64,000 nt of DNA from Crotalaria pallida (taxonomy: Eukaryota > Streptophyta > Magnoliopsida > Fabales > Fabaceae), in contig CM075651.1 in assembly GCA_037953625.1 (NCBI GenBank), forward strand, positions 149,002,001 through 149,066,000. The letters are read 5' to 3'. Under the pieces are notes generated by a model that worked only from the letters and a program-made list of their open reading frames with translations, was not told the DNA's origin and did no database searches. This document shows, in pieces, positions 54,443 to 64,000 of this stretch. The position numbers were made by a program, and so were the translations under genes. Positions within the stretch are counted from its first letter, which is position 1; every line of letters starts with the position of its first letter.

Positions 54443-57400
54443 TTATACTGTATTCATAACAATTGACTCAAATCCATCAGAAATAGTGTTGGTATTATTA
54501 TTGTTCTGCTTTTCAAGAACCTTTCCACCATACCCATATTGTTGCATTACTAGCACAGATGCTTTTGTATTAAAACTATCTGAAGCCAAAATATCCCCTA
54601 TTACTCCAAGTTCTGCACAATCACACCATTCCCCTAAATTTGAAAATATCTTTGAGCTCCTACAATTCCCTTTTCCAACTATGTATAAATCACATCCACC
54701 TTTTTCTATTTCATTAAGCAATGGTATGACATCATTATCTGTTAGCACATCAAACTCTGCATATGATATAAAATCATCATTGTTCAATTGTGTGAGCCTG
54801 AATGAACTTACATACTCTTCATCCAACTCTTTCTGTTTCTCATTATCAATCACGTCATATAATACCCCTTGTGTGTCTACATGGCTTGATGTTTCAGATT
54901 CTACTGGATCTTCAAGTAATATCATCCTAACCACAGTTAATTTTACACCTGGACGTTTTGCCATTCTTGTTGCAACAGCTAAGGCTTCACGATCATCTGG
55001 TCCTCCAACAAATAATACAATAATACGAAAGTTTATTTTAGATACTGGCCCAATTTCACGGTCAACAAAGATACCAATAGAACAAGGTGCTTCTATCATT
55101 GTGTGCAGGTTTATCTCTTGGTACACTTCACTTGTTGTTTCAAGGAAACCTTCTATAGTTATATGCTTATGGAATGGAAGGAGAATTAAGCTAGTGTGTT
55201 TCTCATTAGCCATGTGGTGTATATCTTCATGAATAGTTTCATAGGATGAGACAATGTTTAAGGTCTCCTCTCTAACAGCATCATATGCATCTCTAAATGC
55301 TTCAAAGATATTGGTGATGCTAATGAGCTCTGCCTGTGTTCGAGTGAGATTTTGTTCATCTGCTTGGACACCGGTAGGCATGTCTATATGGGCAGCAACA
55401 AGGGCAGCAGCACGTCCTGTAAGTTCAACAAGGTGTAATCCGAAAACATGCATAGGGGAAATTCTGGTGGGATTAAAAGTGGAAAGGATGTTGATCATGC
55501 TATTGGCGTTCTTAGCATTGTGGACACATGCTAGAATTCTGAGCTCTACATCATTTCTTAGCTTCTGTATAGTCTTTAGCTTGTTCTGTTCAAATCTCCT
55601 TTTTGGTTTGTAGATTAAATTTATTATTGGAGGCATTATTATTGTCATTAGAAGAACACCCAAACAAAGAGTAGTAAAGGTTGCTTCAGAAAAAACCTGC
55701 AATAATAATAATATGTTATATCATATTATTGATAATGTAGTTTTTTTTTGTTTTGATTATTCTATTTTTCAAAATATTGTTTTTAGTCTTGTCGATGATG
55801 TGTCAATGTCACATTAACAATCGACATAACACGTGTCACATGTTGGTATTAGCCACATTATCAATAGGATTAAAATCAAAATTTCAAAAAATATAATAGA
55901 ACGATCAAAATCCATTCATTTCCAACTACATGAATATATATAATAACCTAAAGGAGAAATTTAATAACCATATATAAATGAATAAATAAAGGAATACTAC
56001 CTTTTTATCCCACCCATTGTTTATCATGACGAGTGCCATGGCACCTTTGGTATTGAGAAGCAATCCAAGAGCAAAACCATCTTGAGTCCGCAAACCAAAA
56101 AAGAAAGAGGTAAATATTGTGCTCAAAATCTTTGGGACGGATAACAACACTATAACAATTAGTGTCAGTGCCCAATTTTCTTGAGAGTAAATGGACTTCA
56201 AACCAAGTCTCATTCCAGTGCCAAAAAAGTATAGCGGTACCAAAAAACCACTACCAAAATCATCTGAAATTGAAGTCACCAAGTCAGCAAATTTCCCATG
56301 AGGCAATATCAATCCATACACAAAAGCTCCTACGATTGAGTGCGTTCCAAGAAAATCTGTAATGAATGAACAAACAACAACTCCCATCACAACACACAGA
56401 AGTTGACTTTCATCCCACGAATCTTGGTCTGTCTTGTGATCAATAAAGTAGCAAATCACAGGGTGCACCACAGTGAAACAAATAACTAAAAAAACCAGCG
56501 TACTTAACACCGAGTAAATTGCTCTGTCACCGTGATTCATTGCGAATGGAAACAAAATTATGAAGAGAAACCAAGCATAGGTGTCACTAATCATCGCTGT
56601 TGTTAAAGCTGTTTTTCCTAGACCTGTATAAAGGAGCTTGAGCTCTGAAAGGGTGTGAGCTAAGACTGGAAAACTTGTGATTGTGATAATCGTTGTCCAA
56701 AGTACACAAGCATTGACTTCACGTTTTTCAAGAACATAGTCCTTTGTTTCGGCATAAGTTTTTCTAAAAAGCACATAAAGGGCAGGTCCAGCAACCAAGG
56801 GAAAGATAATCCCTGCAATTGCAATGCTTGTAGCTTTCTTTTGTGCATGTAGAACACTCTTCATGTTCATCTCCAACCCACTTAGGAATGAATAGTATAT
56901 GAGACCAAAGTTACCCAGGACATCAAAATTTAGTATCCCAGTATATGGATAAAGCTTTTGCACAAAATTATCTTCTGTATACGTTAAAACCGTCTTTATA
57001 AAGAAACCAGCCTACACATTTAAATTTGCAATAACCATAAATTTTTTATTAGAATGATGAAAATAAACTCACAAACAATATGTAGAAATTGTAGTAATAT
57101 TTTATTTTGAATTTTTCTGAAATAATGCACCACATGCATAGGATAAGGCAAATTAAAAAAAAAAAAAAAAGAGCAAGTTTGTATAGAAAAATATGATGTA
57201 CTTATCGAATAAAAATGATGTTATGATCGTTGTTTATAGTTATCCTATATCCATAGATGCTTAAGTTAGAAAAAAAGAACCATGCATATAATGTGTGTAG
57301 AAGAAGTGAATAAGAAATATGTTAATACGCTGATGTTTATTTTTGTATCCGAATCAATATATATATTCATCACTTACTGCGATATATGAAGTGAGGCGAG

Positions 57401-57581
57401 GTTGATGAAGAGGTTGAAACATCCAGAAGTACAATCGAGAGAAAATTGTGACGACTGCCAATTGTATGGCGATATTAGGAACCTCCTCTTCAAGAACATC
57501 ACCAGTTTGCCAGAATCTATTAGGTTCAATCGTAGGCACGAAGAAACATACAGGCTCATCATCCATATTTGCTTCCTCCAT
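54443..57581 (-). CDS. CHX: CHX-type monovalent cation/H+ antiporter, gene B (3 exons)
   Basis: Exons 57581-57378, 57011-56001 and 55696-54443, all GT-AG phase-0 introns (366 and 304 bp) at the same places as in gene A; 822 residues. The start MEEANMDDEPVCFF uses the only suitable ATG. The exchanger domain includes NFGLIYYSFLSGLEMNMKSV, ISDTYAWFLFIILFPFAMN, DFLGTHSIVGAFVYGLILPH and LNTKGAMALVMINN; the C-terminal domain has ELRILACVHNAKNANSMINI, GGPDDREALAVATRMAKRPG and CDLYIVGKGNCRS. By family knowledge it exchanges K+ or Na+ for protons across an internal or plasma membrane. As in gene A the Asn-Asp pair is Ser210-Asp211 and the LGPS motif after the first helix is missing. No stops or frameshifts are seen. 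Many aligned blocks differ from gene A only at scattered positions, so it is a paralogue, not an allele. Confidence 0.92.
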
Positions 57582-57686
57582 ATATCCACTGTTTTATTAT
57601 TCTCTTGTGGTTAATTAAAGTTTCTCTTTCTCAACCTTTTCCTTCCTTTAACTGTATGTACCAACAAAGAAACACCTGAATTTTTA

Positions 57687-57687
<1 letters not shown>

Positions 57688-57714
<27 letters not shown>
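57688..57714. repeat. (AT)n microsatellite in the CHX gene B leader
   Basis: An AT run of about 27 bp between the TATA-like box and the ATG; gene A has no such run. Confidence 0.9.
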
Positions 57715-57717
<3 letters not shown>

Positions 57718-57779
57718 ATGTATGTATATATGCGTATGATGAGTTGATGACTATAACAAATTAAAAGAACAGGAGAAAA

Positions 57780-57900
57780 CAACGTGGAACAACCACATGG
57801 ATCTAGTGTATGTGAGGTGGCAATTCCGTTAGTATTAGTTATAATATCCTATTAACGGTTTCTGTTGCTATATATCCTCCTCTTCTCTAGGAGCTAGACT
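57780..57900 (-). promoter_or_regulatory. Putative promoter of CHX gene B, conserved with gene A
   Basis: Shares with 22155-22300 the order GTGAGGTGGCA, ATATCCTATTAACGGTTTC, GCTATATATCCTCCTCTTCT and AGGAGC. Read on the minus strand it gives GGATATATAGC as a TATA-like box (about 57872), about 290 bp before the ATG. Similarity fades beyond about 57900. Confidence 0.45.
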
Positions 57901-57997
57901 GTTAGTTATGAATTATTGAACTGTTATTTTTATTCCCTTCTTTTTTCTCCACCTCCTCTTTTGGTTTCTTATCCTTTTTTGTTTTAGTTATGAATTA

Positions 57998-58211
57998 CTC
58001 CCTCCGTTTCATATGTAATGTTGTTTTAGCATTTATACTATGTTTCATAAGTCTTGTTCTTACACTCTCTTTTTCACTTCCAATATCTTTCTCTCTCATA
58101 ATGATTATATAGGGACATTATAGTCAAAATACAACAAATCCTTACATCATTTAACCATTTTTTAAAACTCGTGCATAACTTTAAAACACACTATATATGA
58201 AACGGAGGAAG
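57998..58211. mobile_element. Stowaway-like MITE (TTTCATATGTAATG family)
   Basis: Ends CTCCCTCCGTTTCATATG and CTATATATGAAACGGAGGAAG, flanked by TA. The 214-bp interior is not related to the other MITE families here. Confidence 0.8.
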
Positions 58212-58219
58212 TATTAAAC

Positions 58220-58496
58220 TGTCAATTGCCGTTAGAGTTTGAGTTGATTCTGTTACCGAAAGAATCAGAGAAACAAAGAGAAAACAAGAGAAAAGTAGCA
58301 ATTGAAAGAGACAAAAGTTGAGAATGATTTGAGAAAATGAAATTGTATTGCACTAACTAATGAATCATTACACTCAAGAGCTATTTATAGTAAGCCTATC
58401 TAAAAGAGAAATGCCACATGACTCTTAGGACAACTGTCAACAGTTGGCAGAGAAGAGATGGAAAGCAGCTTCTAGAAGCTTTAACTCATTCTAACA
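58220..58496 (-). repeat. Probable 3' LTR of a Ty1/copia remnant
   Basis: On the minus strand it begins TGTTAGAATGAGTTAAAGC and, next to it inside, is the purine-rich CTAGGGAAGG, as expected of LTR plus polypurine tract. The other end (TGTCAATTGCC on the plus strand) is less certain. CATTCTAACACCTTCCCTAG occurs twice (58487 and 58541). Confidence 0.55.
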
Positions 58497-58662
58497 CCTT
58501 CCCTAGCAACTAAACTAGGAAATATATCTAATTAAAATTTCATTCTAACACCTTCCCTAGAAAACAGGCTAAAATGAAAGAAGATAAAGCTTTGAAAGCA
58601 TGAGTGTTGCTAAACTAGCTGCTACAGTCCTTTTTATTAATAACCGGTTAAGCACCACTTCC

Positions 58663-59932
58663 TTAATCGATTAAGTTGTGCATTTGAAGCTTCAAATGAA
58701 GAGGTCTGATAGTTAGGAGAGATTTGAGTTCTTCGAACCTGGTAGCAGGCAAGGCTGTAGTCAGAATGTCTGCAATTTGATCAGTTGCAGGAATGTGAAC
58801 TACCTTGAGTTGCTGTTGCAAAACTCTTTCTCTTACAAAACTCTTCCTCTTACAAAAAAATATGTCTAATTCCATGTGCTTTGTTCTATTGTGTAAAACA
58901 GGATTGTGAGAAAGCAAAAATGTGCTTTGATTGTCATAATGAAGAACATGAGTGTGAGAAAGAGGCACTTTAAGTTCTGATAGAAGACTCTGAAGCCCAA
59001 TTAATTCAGTGGCAGCTTGAGTAATAGTTCTATATTCACCCTCAGTGCTGTTGCGAGCAACTACGGGCTGCTTTCTTGCCCACCAAGATATAAGATTAGG
59101 TCTTAGATACAAGCAGGCACCAGAGGTAGAATGTTTATCATCAACATCACTGACCCAATTTGCATCAAAGTACCCATAAAGTGAAAGTTTGGTGGCAGGT
59201 CTAAGAAGCAAACCAGTAGAAGAAGATCTCTTTAGATATCTCAGAATTCGCTTCACACATTTCCAATGGATTTGAAGCTCACTTAGGAATTGACAAGCTT
59301 TGTTTACAGGGAAGGGAATTGACAAGCTCCTAAAGTAATTATACGGGCTGCTTCCTTGCCCACCAAGATATAAGAAATCTCGAGTCTAGTAACTGTAGCA
59401 TATTGAAGGGCGCCAACAACATATCTGTATACAGGGAAGGATCTTCAAAGTATGAGGACCCATGTTTTGAAAGCTTCAATCTGGACTGCATAGGAGTAGC
59501 AATACTTTTAGCATTATCCATAGTGACTTTTGCAAGAAAATCAGTGATATATTTTTGCTGCGAGAGATGAAGAGAACGGTCGGAAAGATAGGTTACTTCA
59601 AGACCAAGAAAATAGTTTAACTTTCCTAAATCCTTTAAAGCAAAATTAGAATTTAACTTTGCAATTAGAGCATTGATTTCTGCTGAAGAACTTCCTGTTA
59701 TGATAATATCTTTAACATACACAAGCACATAAACAGTATGAGAGGAAGCACACTTGATAAACAAAGAAGGACCACACTTACTTTGATTGATAGTTAAAAT
59801 AATTAATACTGATGCAAGTCTCTCAAACCAAGCCCCTGGTGCTTTTTCTAGTCCATATAAAGCCTTGGTCAGGGTACAGACAACAGAATCTCCTCCTACC
59901 TCAAAACCGGGATTGTTCCATGTAAACTTCAT
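58663..59932 (-). pseudogene. Ty1/copia reverse transcriptase and RNase H remnant
   Basis: Frame 59932-59339 carries ALYGLEKAPGAWFERLASVL and LNSNFALKDLGKLNYFLGLE, the copia RT core; the catalytic YVDD is YVKD here. Frame 59325-58663 carries the RNase H end: YGYFDANWVSDVDDKHSTSG, NLISWWARKQPVVARNSTEG and HYDNQSTFLLSHNPVLHNRT. Between them the sequence encoding SWWARKQPV is duplicated (59057-59102 and 59340-59387) and the frame shifts. A lost catalytic Asp, frameshifts and duplication make it non-functional. Confidence 0.85.
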
Positions 59933-60711
59933 TAGTTAAGGAACCACTAAGAAAGGCATTGTTCACTTCAATTTGCCTAATTAAGAGACCAGCCTTTTGA
60001 CAATGTAATTGTAAGAACCAATTTGATTGTAGCAGGCTTGATTACAGGGAAAAAAGTTTCATCAAAATCAAATCCAGGTCTTTGATGAAAACCTTTAGCC
60101 ACTAATCAGGATTTTCCTTTATTTTGAAAACTCATTTACAACCAATTGGTTTTCTGTGAGATGGCCTAGGAACCAGAATCCAAGTTCTGTTTGCAAGAAG
60201 TGCACCATACTCTTCTTTCGTAGCATTAACCCTTTCAGGACTTTAATTTGAAGAGCCTGTTTGACAGAAGTTGGAACAGAAGGAGGACTAATCAACCAAG
60301 ATTTAGGTTTTAAAATTCCAGATTTTGCTCTAGTTTGCATAGGATGAGAAATGACAGGTGGAGGAGAATTGCACACTGATTTTCTCGCGAAATAGAGCAA
60401 ATTGGTTTTCAAGACTTTGAGTGGAAATAAATTCTTGTGCAGGAAGCTCAGATTGATTTTGAATATCTTGAGACACATTAGGTGAGTGTGAGTGTGAAGG
60501 TAAAATCTCATGCAAGGTATTCTCTATTACCATTAGATTGATTAGAAACTGGAATTCGATTCATATTTGTAAAATATTGAGGAATGTGAGCTAGATTTAA
60601 GCCATTCAAAGGAGAAGGAGATCGATGAATGTGAGCCAGGTTTGCTGAGAAGTTGTCAGGTACTAACTGAGAAGCATGATTATTAAGTCTTGCTTTAAAT
60701 GTTATTAACAA
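59933..60711 (-). pseudogene. Upstream part of the Ty1/copia polyprotein, heavily frameshifted
   Basis: Pieces in different frames: SHPMQTRAKSGILKPKSWLI (60119-60511 frame), the segment linking integrase to RT in copia Pol, and NGNREYLA / HSPNVSQDIQNQSELPAQEF in others. No gag, protease or integrase catalytic core and no 5' LTR follow; sequence similarity ends near 60711, so the element is truncated. Confidence 0.65.
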
Positions 60712-61290
60712 ATCACGATTTCAGTCCTTTTGTGTTTAGAAAATTAAAATTGCTAAGTGCTTACACGTGTTCTTTTGTTAAACACGGAAGGACTGAAATC
60801 GCCACAAATTGATAATTGAAGAATTAAATTAACCAAATTAAAAGTAAGGGAACTAAATTCGCCAAATTAACCCAAAAATGCAACCAAGCCTTATTATTTA
60901 CATACAAATTAAATATGAATTATTTATGTACTGAACAGAGAATGTTTGTCCCGAAATCTTACCCACCATTCACCACCTCATCCCTTGGCACCTCCTCACT
61001 AACCCTTCCAAATAAATCTCTCTACCATGGCCTTTACTAGTGTAATCCTTTGTCTGAACTTCTTGACCGAATTAAAAGAAGATATTTTACTGATAGACCA
61101 CTTAAATGAGTTAAGTGGATAATTGGAGAAATATGTGGAGTTAACATTTAAAAAAAATTAGATTGGCAACATTAAATATCGTATAATTCAAATATAAGAT
61201 AATAGAAATAAAAAATTTCAATCTTCAATTTTACAAAGAGTTATAAGGTCTGCCCAAGACCATTGATCCTGGACCATACAATAATTTCCC
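60712..61290. other. AT-rich intergenic stretch
   Basis: No gene or bounded repeat. CACCATTCACCACCTCATCC near 60964 is the only CG-richer patch. Confidence 0.4.
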
Positions 61291-62553
61291 CTGCGCATAG
61301 CCCGAAAAGGTGCATATGACCCATGCACGGGTTATGTCAAGTAGTAATATAAAAAGATATCGTCTCCACGGGAATTTTGTTGTTAAATACCAACAAATTA
61401 CAAGTATGGATTAGCTAAACGAATCTATTAGAGATATGAAAAAATAAAATAAAAGATTGGATTGAGATATAAAATAAAATAAAATAAATCTAAAGATATG
61501 AGATAAGATAAGAATTAAATCTTCCAAGGATTAGTTTCACCACATATCAACATTGAGAATCAATTAAAGATATATCTCTTATTAAATTAGATTTATTTTG
61601 AAGGTGAATTATCCTAATGTAGAATACTAGTTCCTTTCAGAATCCTAGCACCGTATCCAATGAGGCCTAATTCCTACTTTCGTAGTAATTAGGGTACATT
61701 AAATCCATTAAGATCTTTGATAATTCATTGAATCCTCTCAAGGATTAGATCTCGTGATCTAAAACCTTAAGTTTAATTATGTATTTTCTACCTTTCGGTA
61801 CTTCCCTTACTATTTGTGATCATGCAATAGTGGGATCCGACACAATCATAAACATTAAGAACATCATAATTAAATCTAAAATAAACAAATATTAATAAGA
61901 GATAAAAATATCAAAACATCATGTCAATGCCTCCATGGGCTAATCCAAATCCTTAGAAACGGAAAACTACTCAATCATATACATAATATAAACCAAAAAA
62001 TAAGAATAAAAGGTAGAAATAACCAAAAGATGAAAGATGAGGAATTTCTTCGGTCTTCAAACGCCTTCTAGTTCTTCATGGAGAGAGTTGTGCAACCTTG
62101 AATCCTTATTTTCTAATTTGTTTCTGGCTATGATAGAGAAAATAATCCTAATTCTAATTCTAATCCTACTACTATTACTAAAATTCTAATACTACATGTT
62201 ATGACTAATGTTCTTTTTCAAGGTTTCTATCTTCCTCCTTTTATAGATTTTCCTTTCTCCAAGTGTTGGGCCCAAATAGCAAAATAAATCCATAAGCAAT
62301 CTCCTTCCTCTCACATGCCTCTATCTCTATCTTTTTCTAGATTTCTGCTCACAATATCTCTTAGCATATCTTCTTTGATTTATTTCTTTATTTTTCAATG
62401 CTCCAAGCCTCAAAATAAGCAATCTACACATTAAAAGCACAAGATACCTTTCCAAGTGAAATATGAATTAAATGCATGCTAAATTAGAATAAAATGCATG
62501 AATATTTATTAAAATAAATACAAACTAATAAGGAAATAATATGTATGCTATCA
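61291..62553 (-). mobile_element. LTR-like sequence (possible solo LTR), right end at 62553
   Basis: On the minus strand it begins TGATAGCATACATATTATTT, a retroelement-like start, and includes the phrase ATATCGTCTCCACGGGAATT (61358 on the plus strand), which is frequent in plant Ty3/gypsy LTR or leader regions. No coding frame. The other terminus and target duplication were not found, so both extent and family are uncertain. Confidence 0.4.
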
Positions 62554-62693
62554 GGAGTGTTTCAATTGTTATATATGATAAAAAAGAATCATTCAAGTAT
62601 AAGGAAAAGTTTTATTGCTCATCCATAATGTAGACAACTAATATTATGTTTAGTGGTAAAATGCTCATAAGAAAATAAATTACACGTAGTAGA

Positions 62694-63021
62694 CAGGGAC
62701 GGACCTATATGTTGCTTGGTGAAGGCAATTGCCCTCACTAAGTTTTTACTTTTTTTTCAATTATATATATATATAACTTTCTCTCATATTAAATGTATAT
62801 TTCTTTTGATTAAAAATAGGTCTTTTAAGAATATTAGTTAGAATTATTAGTGATGTTGAAAATGTAAATATTTCATATATTTTTTAAAATTACTCTTATA
62901 ATTATTATTAGAAGCCTAAAGAATATTTAGTACATAGGAATGTTTATGTCATTGAAAATTAGAAAGGAACTTACAGTAAGGACAAAAAAATCCAAAGGAA
63001 TCTTACATTTAGTACGAAGGA

Positions 63022-63061
<40 letters not shown>

Positions 63062-63499
63062 CTAGATTTTAAATAAATGTTTAATGGACTTTGAGTTTTT
63101 AATTTTTTTTAAAGTCCCAGTCTTGAAGCCTATAAATTGGTGACTGATGACTATGATGAATTGCGTCATAAAACTATAGGTTAAAGTTGAGGAAAGTTGG
63201 AGATGAAAAAAATAATAATATCAATGTGAAAAAAACGTTGTAGTATTCTTGCCACAAATAAACAATATCGTAAATAACAATTATAAAAGTTTGTAAGCAT
63301 GTTCCTTTATTTTGAAATTTCAGTATTGTAATACAAGTTCTTATCATAAAATTATAGTATACAATTTACCTTATATAATGTGGATTGAGTACCTCCTCAA
63401 TAATGAATGTTTCTGTTTATAAAATTATACATTATATTCTTACTGTTACTTATTTATACTTGTCGCCCTCGCATTCAAAAATTTCTGGGTCCGTCCCTG
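62694..63499. mobile_element. Non-autonomous hAT element with perfect 8-bp duplication
   Basis: Termini CAGGGACGGACC and the complement GGGTCCGTCCCTG are inverted, and GTAGTAGA stands on both sides (62686-62693, 63500-63507). An 8-bp duplication and a CAGGG start are diagnostic of hAT transposons. The interior has no transposase; it holds an eroded MITE ending TTAGTACGAAGGAG (to about 63022) and a (TA)n run. Confidence 0.88.
63023..63059. repeat. (TA)n microsatellite inside the hAT element
   Basis: About 37 bp of TA repeats, starting at the TA duplication of the eroded MITE. Confidence 0.9.
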
Positions 63500-63507
63500 G
63501 TAGTAGA

Positions 63508-63800
63508 GATTCATGATGGATAAATATACACACTAAGCAAAATAGGATGAGCTATAATAAGTGAATTGGAGAGAAAGCTTAGGACATCTCGTTGTAAAAA
63601 AGATGGTAGCATCATTGCCTTCAGGTGGTGTGTGCTCGGTGCTCCGAGTAGAAGTAGTTTATTACTCTTTTCAGTTCTTTATATAATCCATTTTCCAGAA
63701 ATTTTTTTGTCTTATTTAATTATAAATTATTTTGTATTTTTTAGGAGGTGTTTATTGTTCTTTTATCTTATTTGTCTTTTGTTCCTTAATATAAAACAAT
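63508..63800. other. Intergenic stretch
   Basis: No supported gene. The 117-codon plus frame at 63566-63919 runs into a MITE and is Phe/Leu-rich by composition; not called. Confidence 0.4.
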
Positions 63801-64000
63801 ATTCCCTTCATTCCATTTTGTTTGGTCTTTTAGGTCTTGGCACACAGATTAAGAAAGTGTTGATTATTGTAAGTTTTATGTATACTTTGTCTAAAATGTC
63901 TTTATTTAATCCTTATTGAAAATTGTAGTAGTATTTAATTTTTATTAGTAAGTGTGTCTATTAATTAATGTATAGTGGTTTAGAGATGATGAAAGTAGAA
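63801..64000. mobile_element. MITE (TTTGGCC family), cut by the window end
   Basis: Starts CCCTTCATTCCATTTTGTTT and follows the sequence of 2490-3081 and 5329-5679 (ACACAGATTAAGAAAGTGTT, AGTAAGTGTGTCTATTAATT). It lacks the insertion found at 2560 in the first copy and so provides its empty site. The right end lies beyond the window. Confidence 0.75.

Noticed and set aside
54486..55613. Plus-strand frames of 248 and 119 codons opposite CHX gene B exon 3
   Set aside because: Shadows of the conserved antiporter coding strand.

Overview
The window is AT-rich plant nuclear DNA, most likely from a legume. The evidence is intron-bearing CHX cation/H+ antiporter genes, a Cyclops/Athila-type Ty3/gypsy element primed by tRNA-Asp, many CTCCCTCCGTCC-ended Stowaway-like MITEs, SINEs, CACTA, hAT and Mutator-like elements, and a TTTAGGG-type telomere-like run. 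The legume assignment is inference from repeat style, not from a marker gene. Only two host genes look complete; almost everything else is transposable-element DNA and its debris.

Layout. 1-6340: nested Stowaway-like MITEs, a truncated SINE and a solo LTR. 6343-9110: a repeat carrying a 1.5 kb non-autonomous CACTA element (target duplication gct). 9.2-10.4 kb: more MITEs and a TIR element. 11.3-13.6 kb: a Mutator-like element with about 440-bp terminal inverted repeats that has captured exon 1 of an AUX1/LAX auxin influx carrier, then a second MULE-type MITE. 15.5-16.4 kb: a hAT-type MITE. 16.6-21.9 kb (minus): CHX gene A, three exons, 816 codons, with a promoter region near 22.2 kb and a 298-bp hairpin MITE just upstream. 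23-27 kb: repeats, an LTR copy and a SINE.

27010-44430 is one Ty3/gypsy element (17.4 kb, target duplication cacat, LTRs about 98.5% identical by eye) with gag, protease, RT, RNase H, integrase and an extra 3' ORF preceded by intron-like splice sites. Its gag is split by a 5.1 kb CACTA element (28869-33964, duplication aag) that carries pieces of a trihelix transcription factor gene, an unidentified gene and cullin-1. A 12-bp palindrome (TCGCTNNAGCGA) recurs both in each LTR and upstream of the extra ORF, suggesting a shared control array.

44.4-54.4 kb: a SINE, an AT microsatellite, another LTR copy, MITEs, a possible degenerate transcription unit (48.2-51.2 kb), and a 380-bp satellite with GTACTTC palindromes ending in a telomere-like run. 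54.4-57.6 kb (minus): CHX gene B, 822 codons, a paralogue of gene A with the same splice positions and a homologous upstream region. 58.2-60.7 kb: a rearranged Ty1/copia remnant (minus). 61.3-64 kb: LTR-like DNA, a hAT element with a perfect 8-bp duplication, and a MITE cut by the window end.

The two CHX proteins would be endomembrane or plasma-membrane monovalent cation/proton exchangers. Both replace the Asn of the family's Asn-Asp pair with Ser and lack the usual LGPS motif, so they may be a diverged subclade. No tRNA, rRNA or CRISPR was seen; tRNA-like sequence occurs only as SINE heads.
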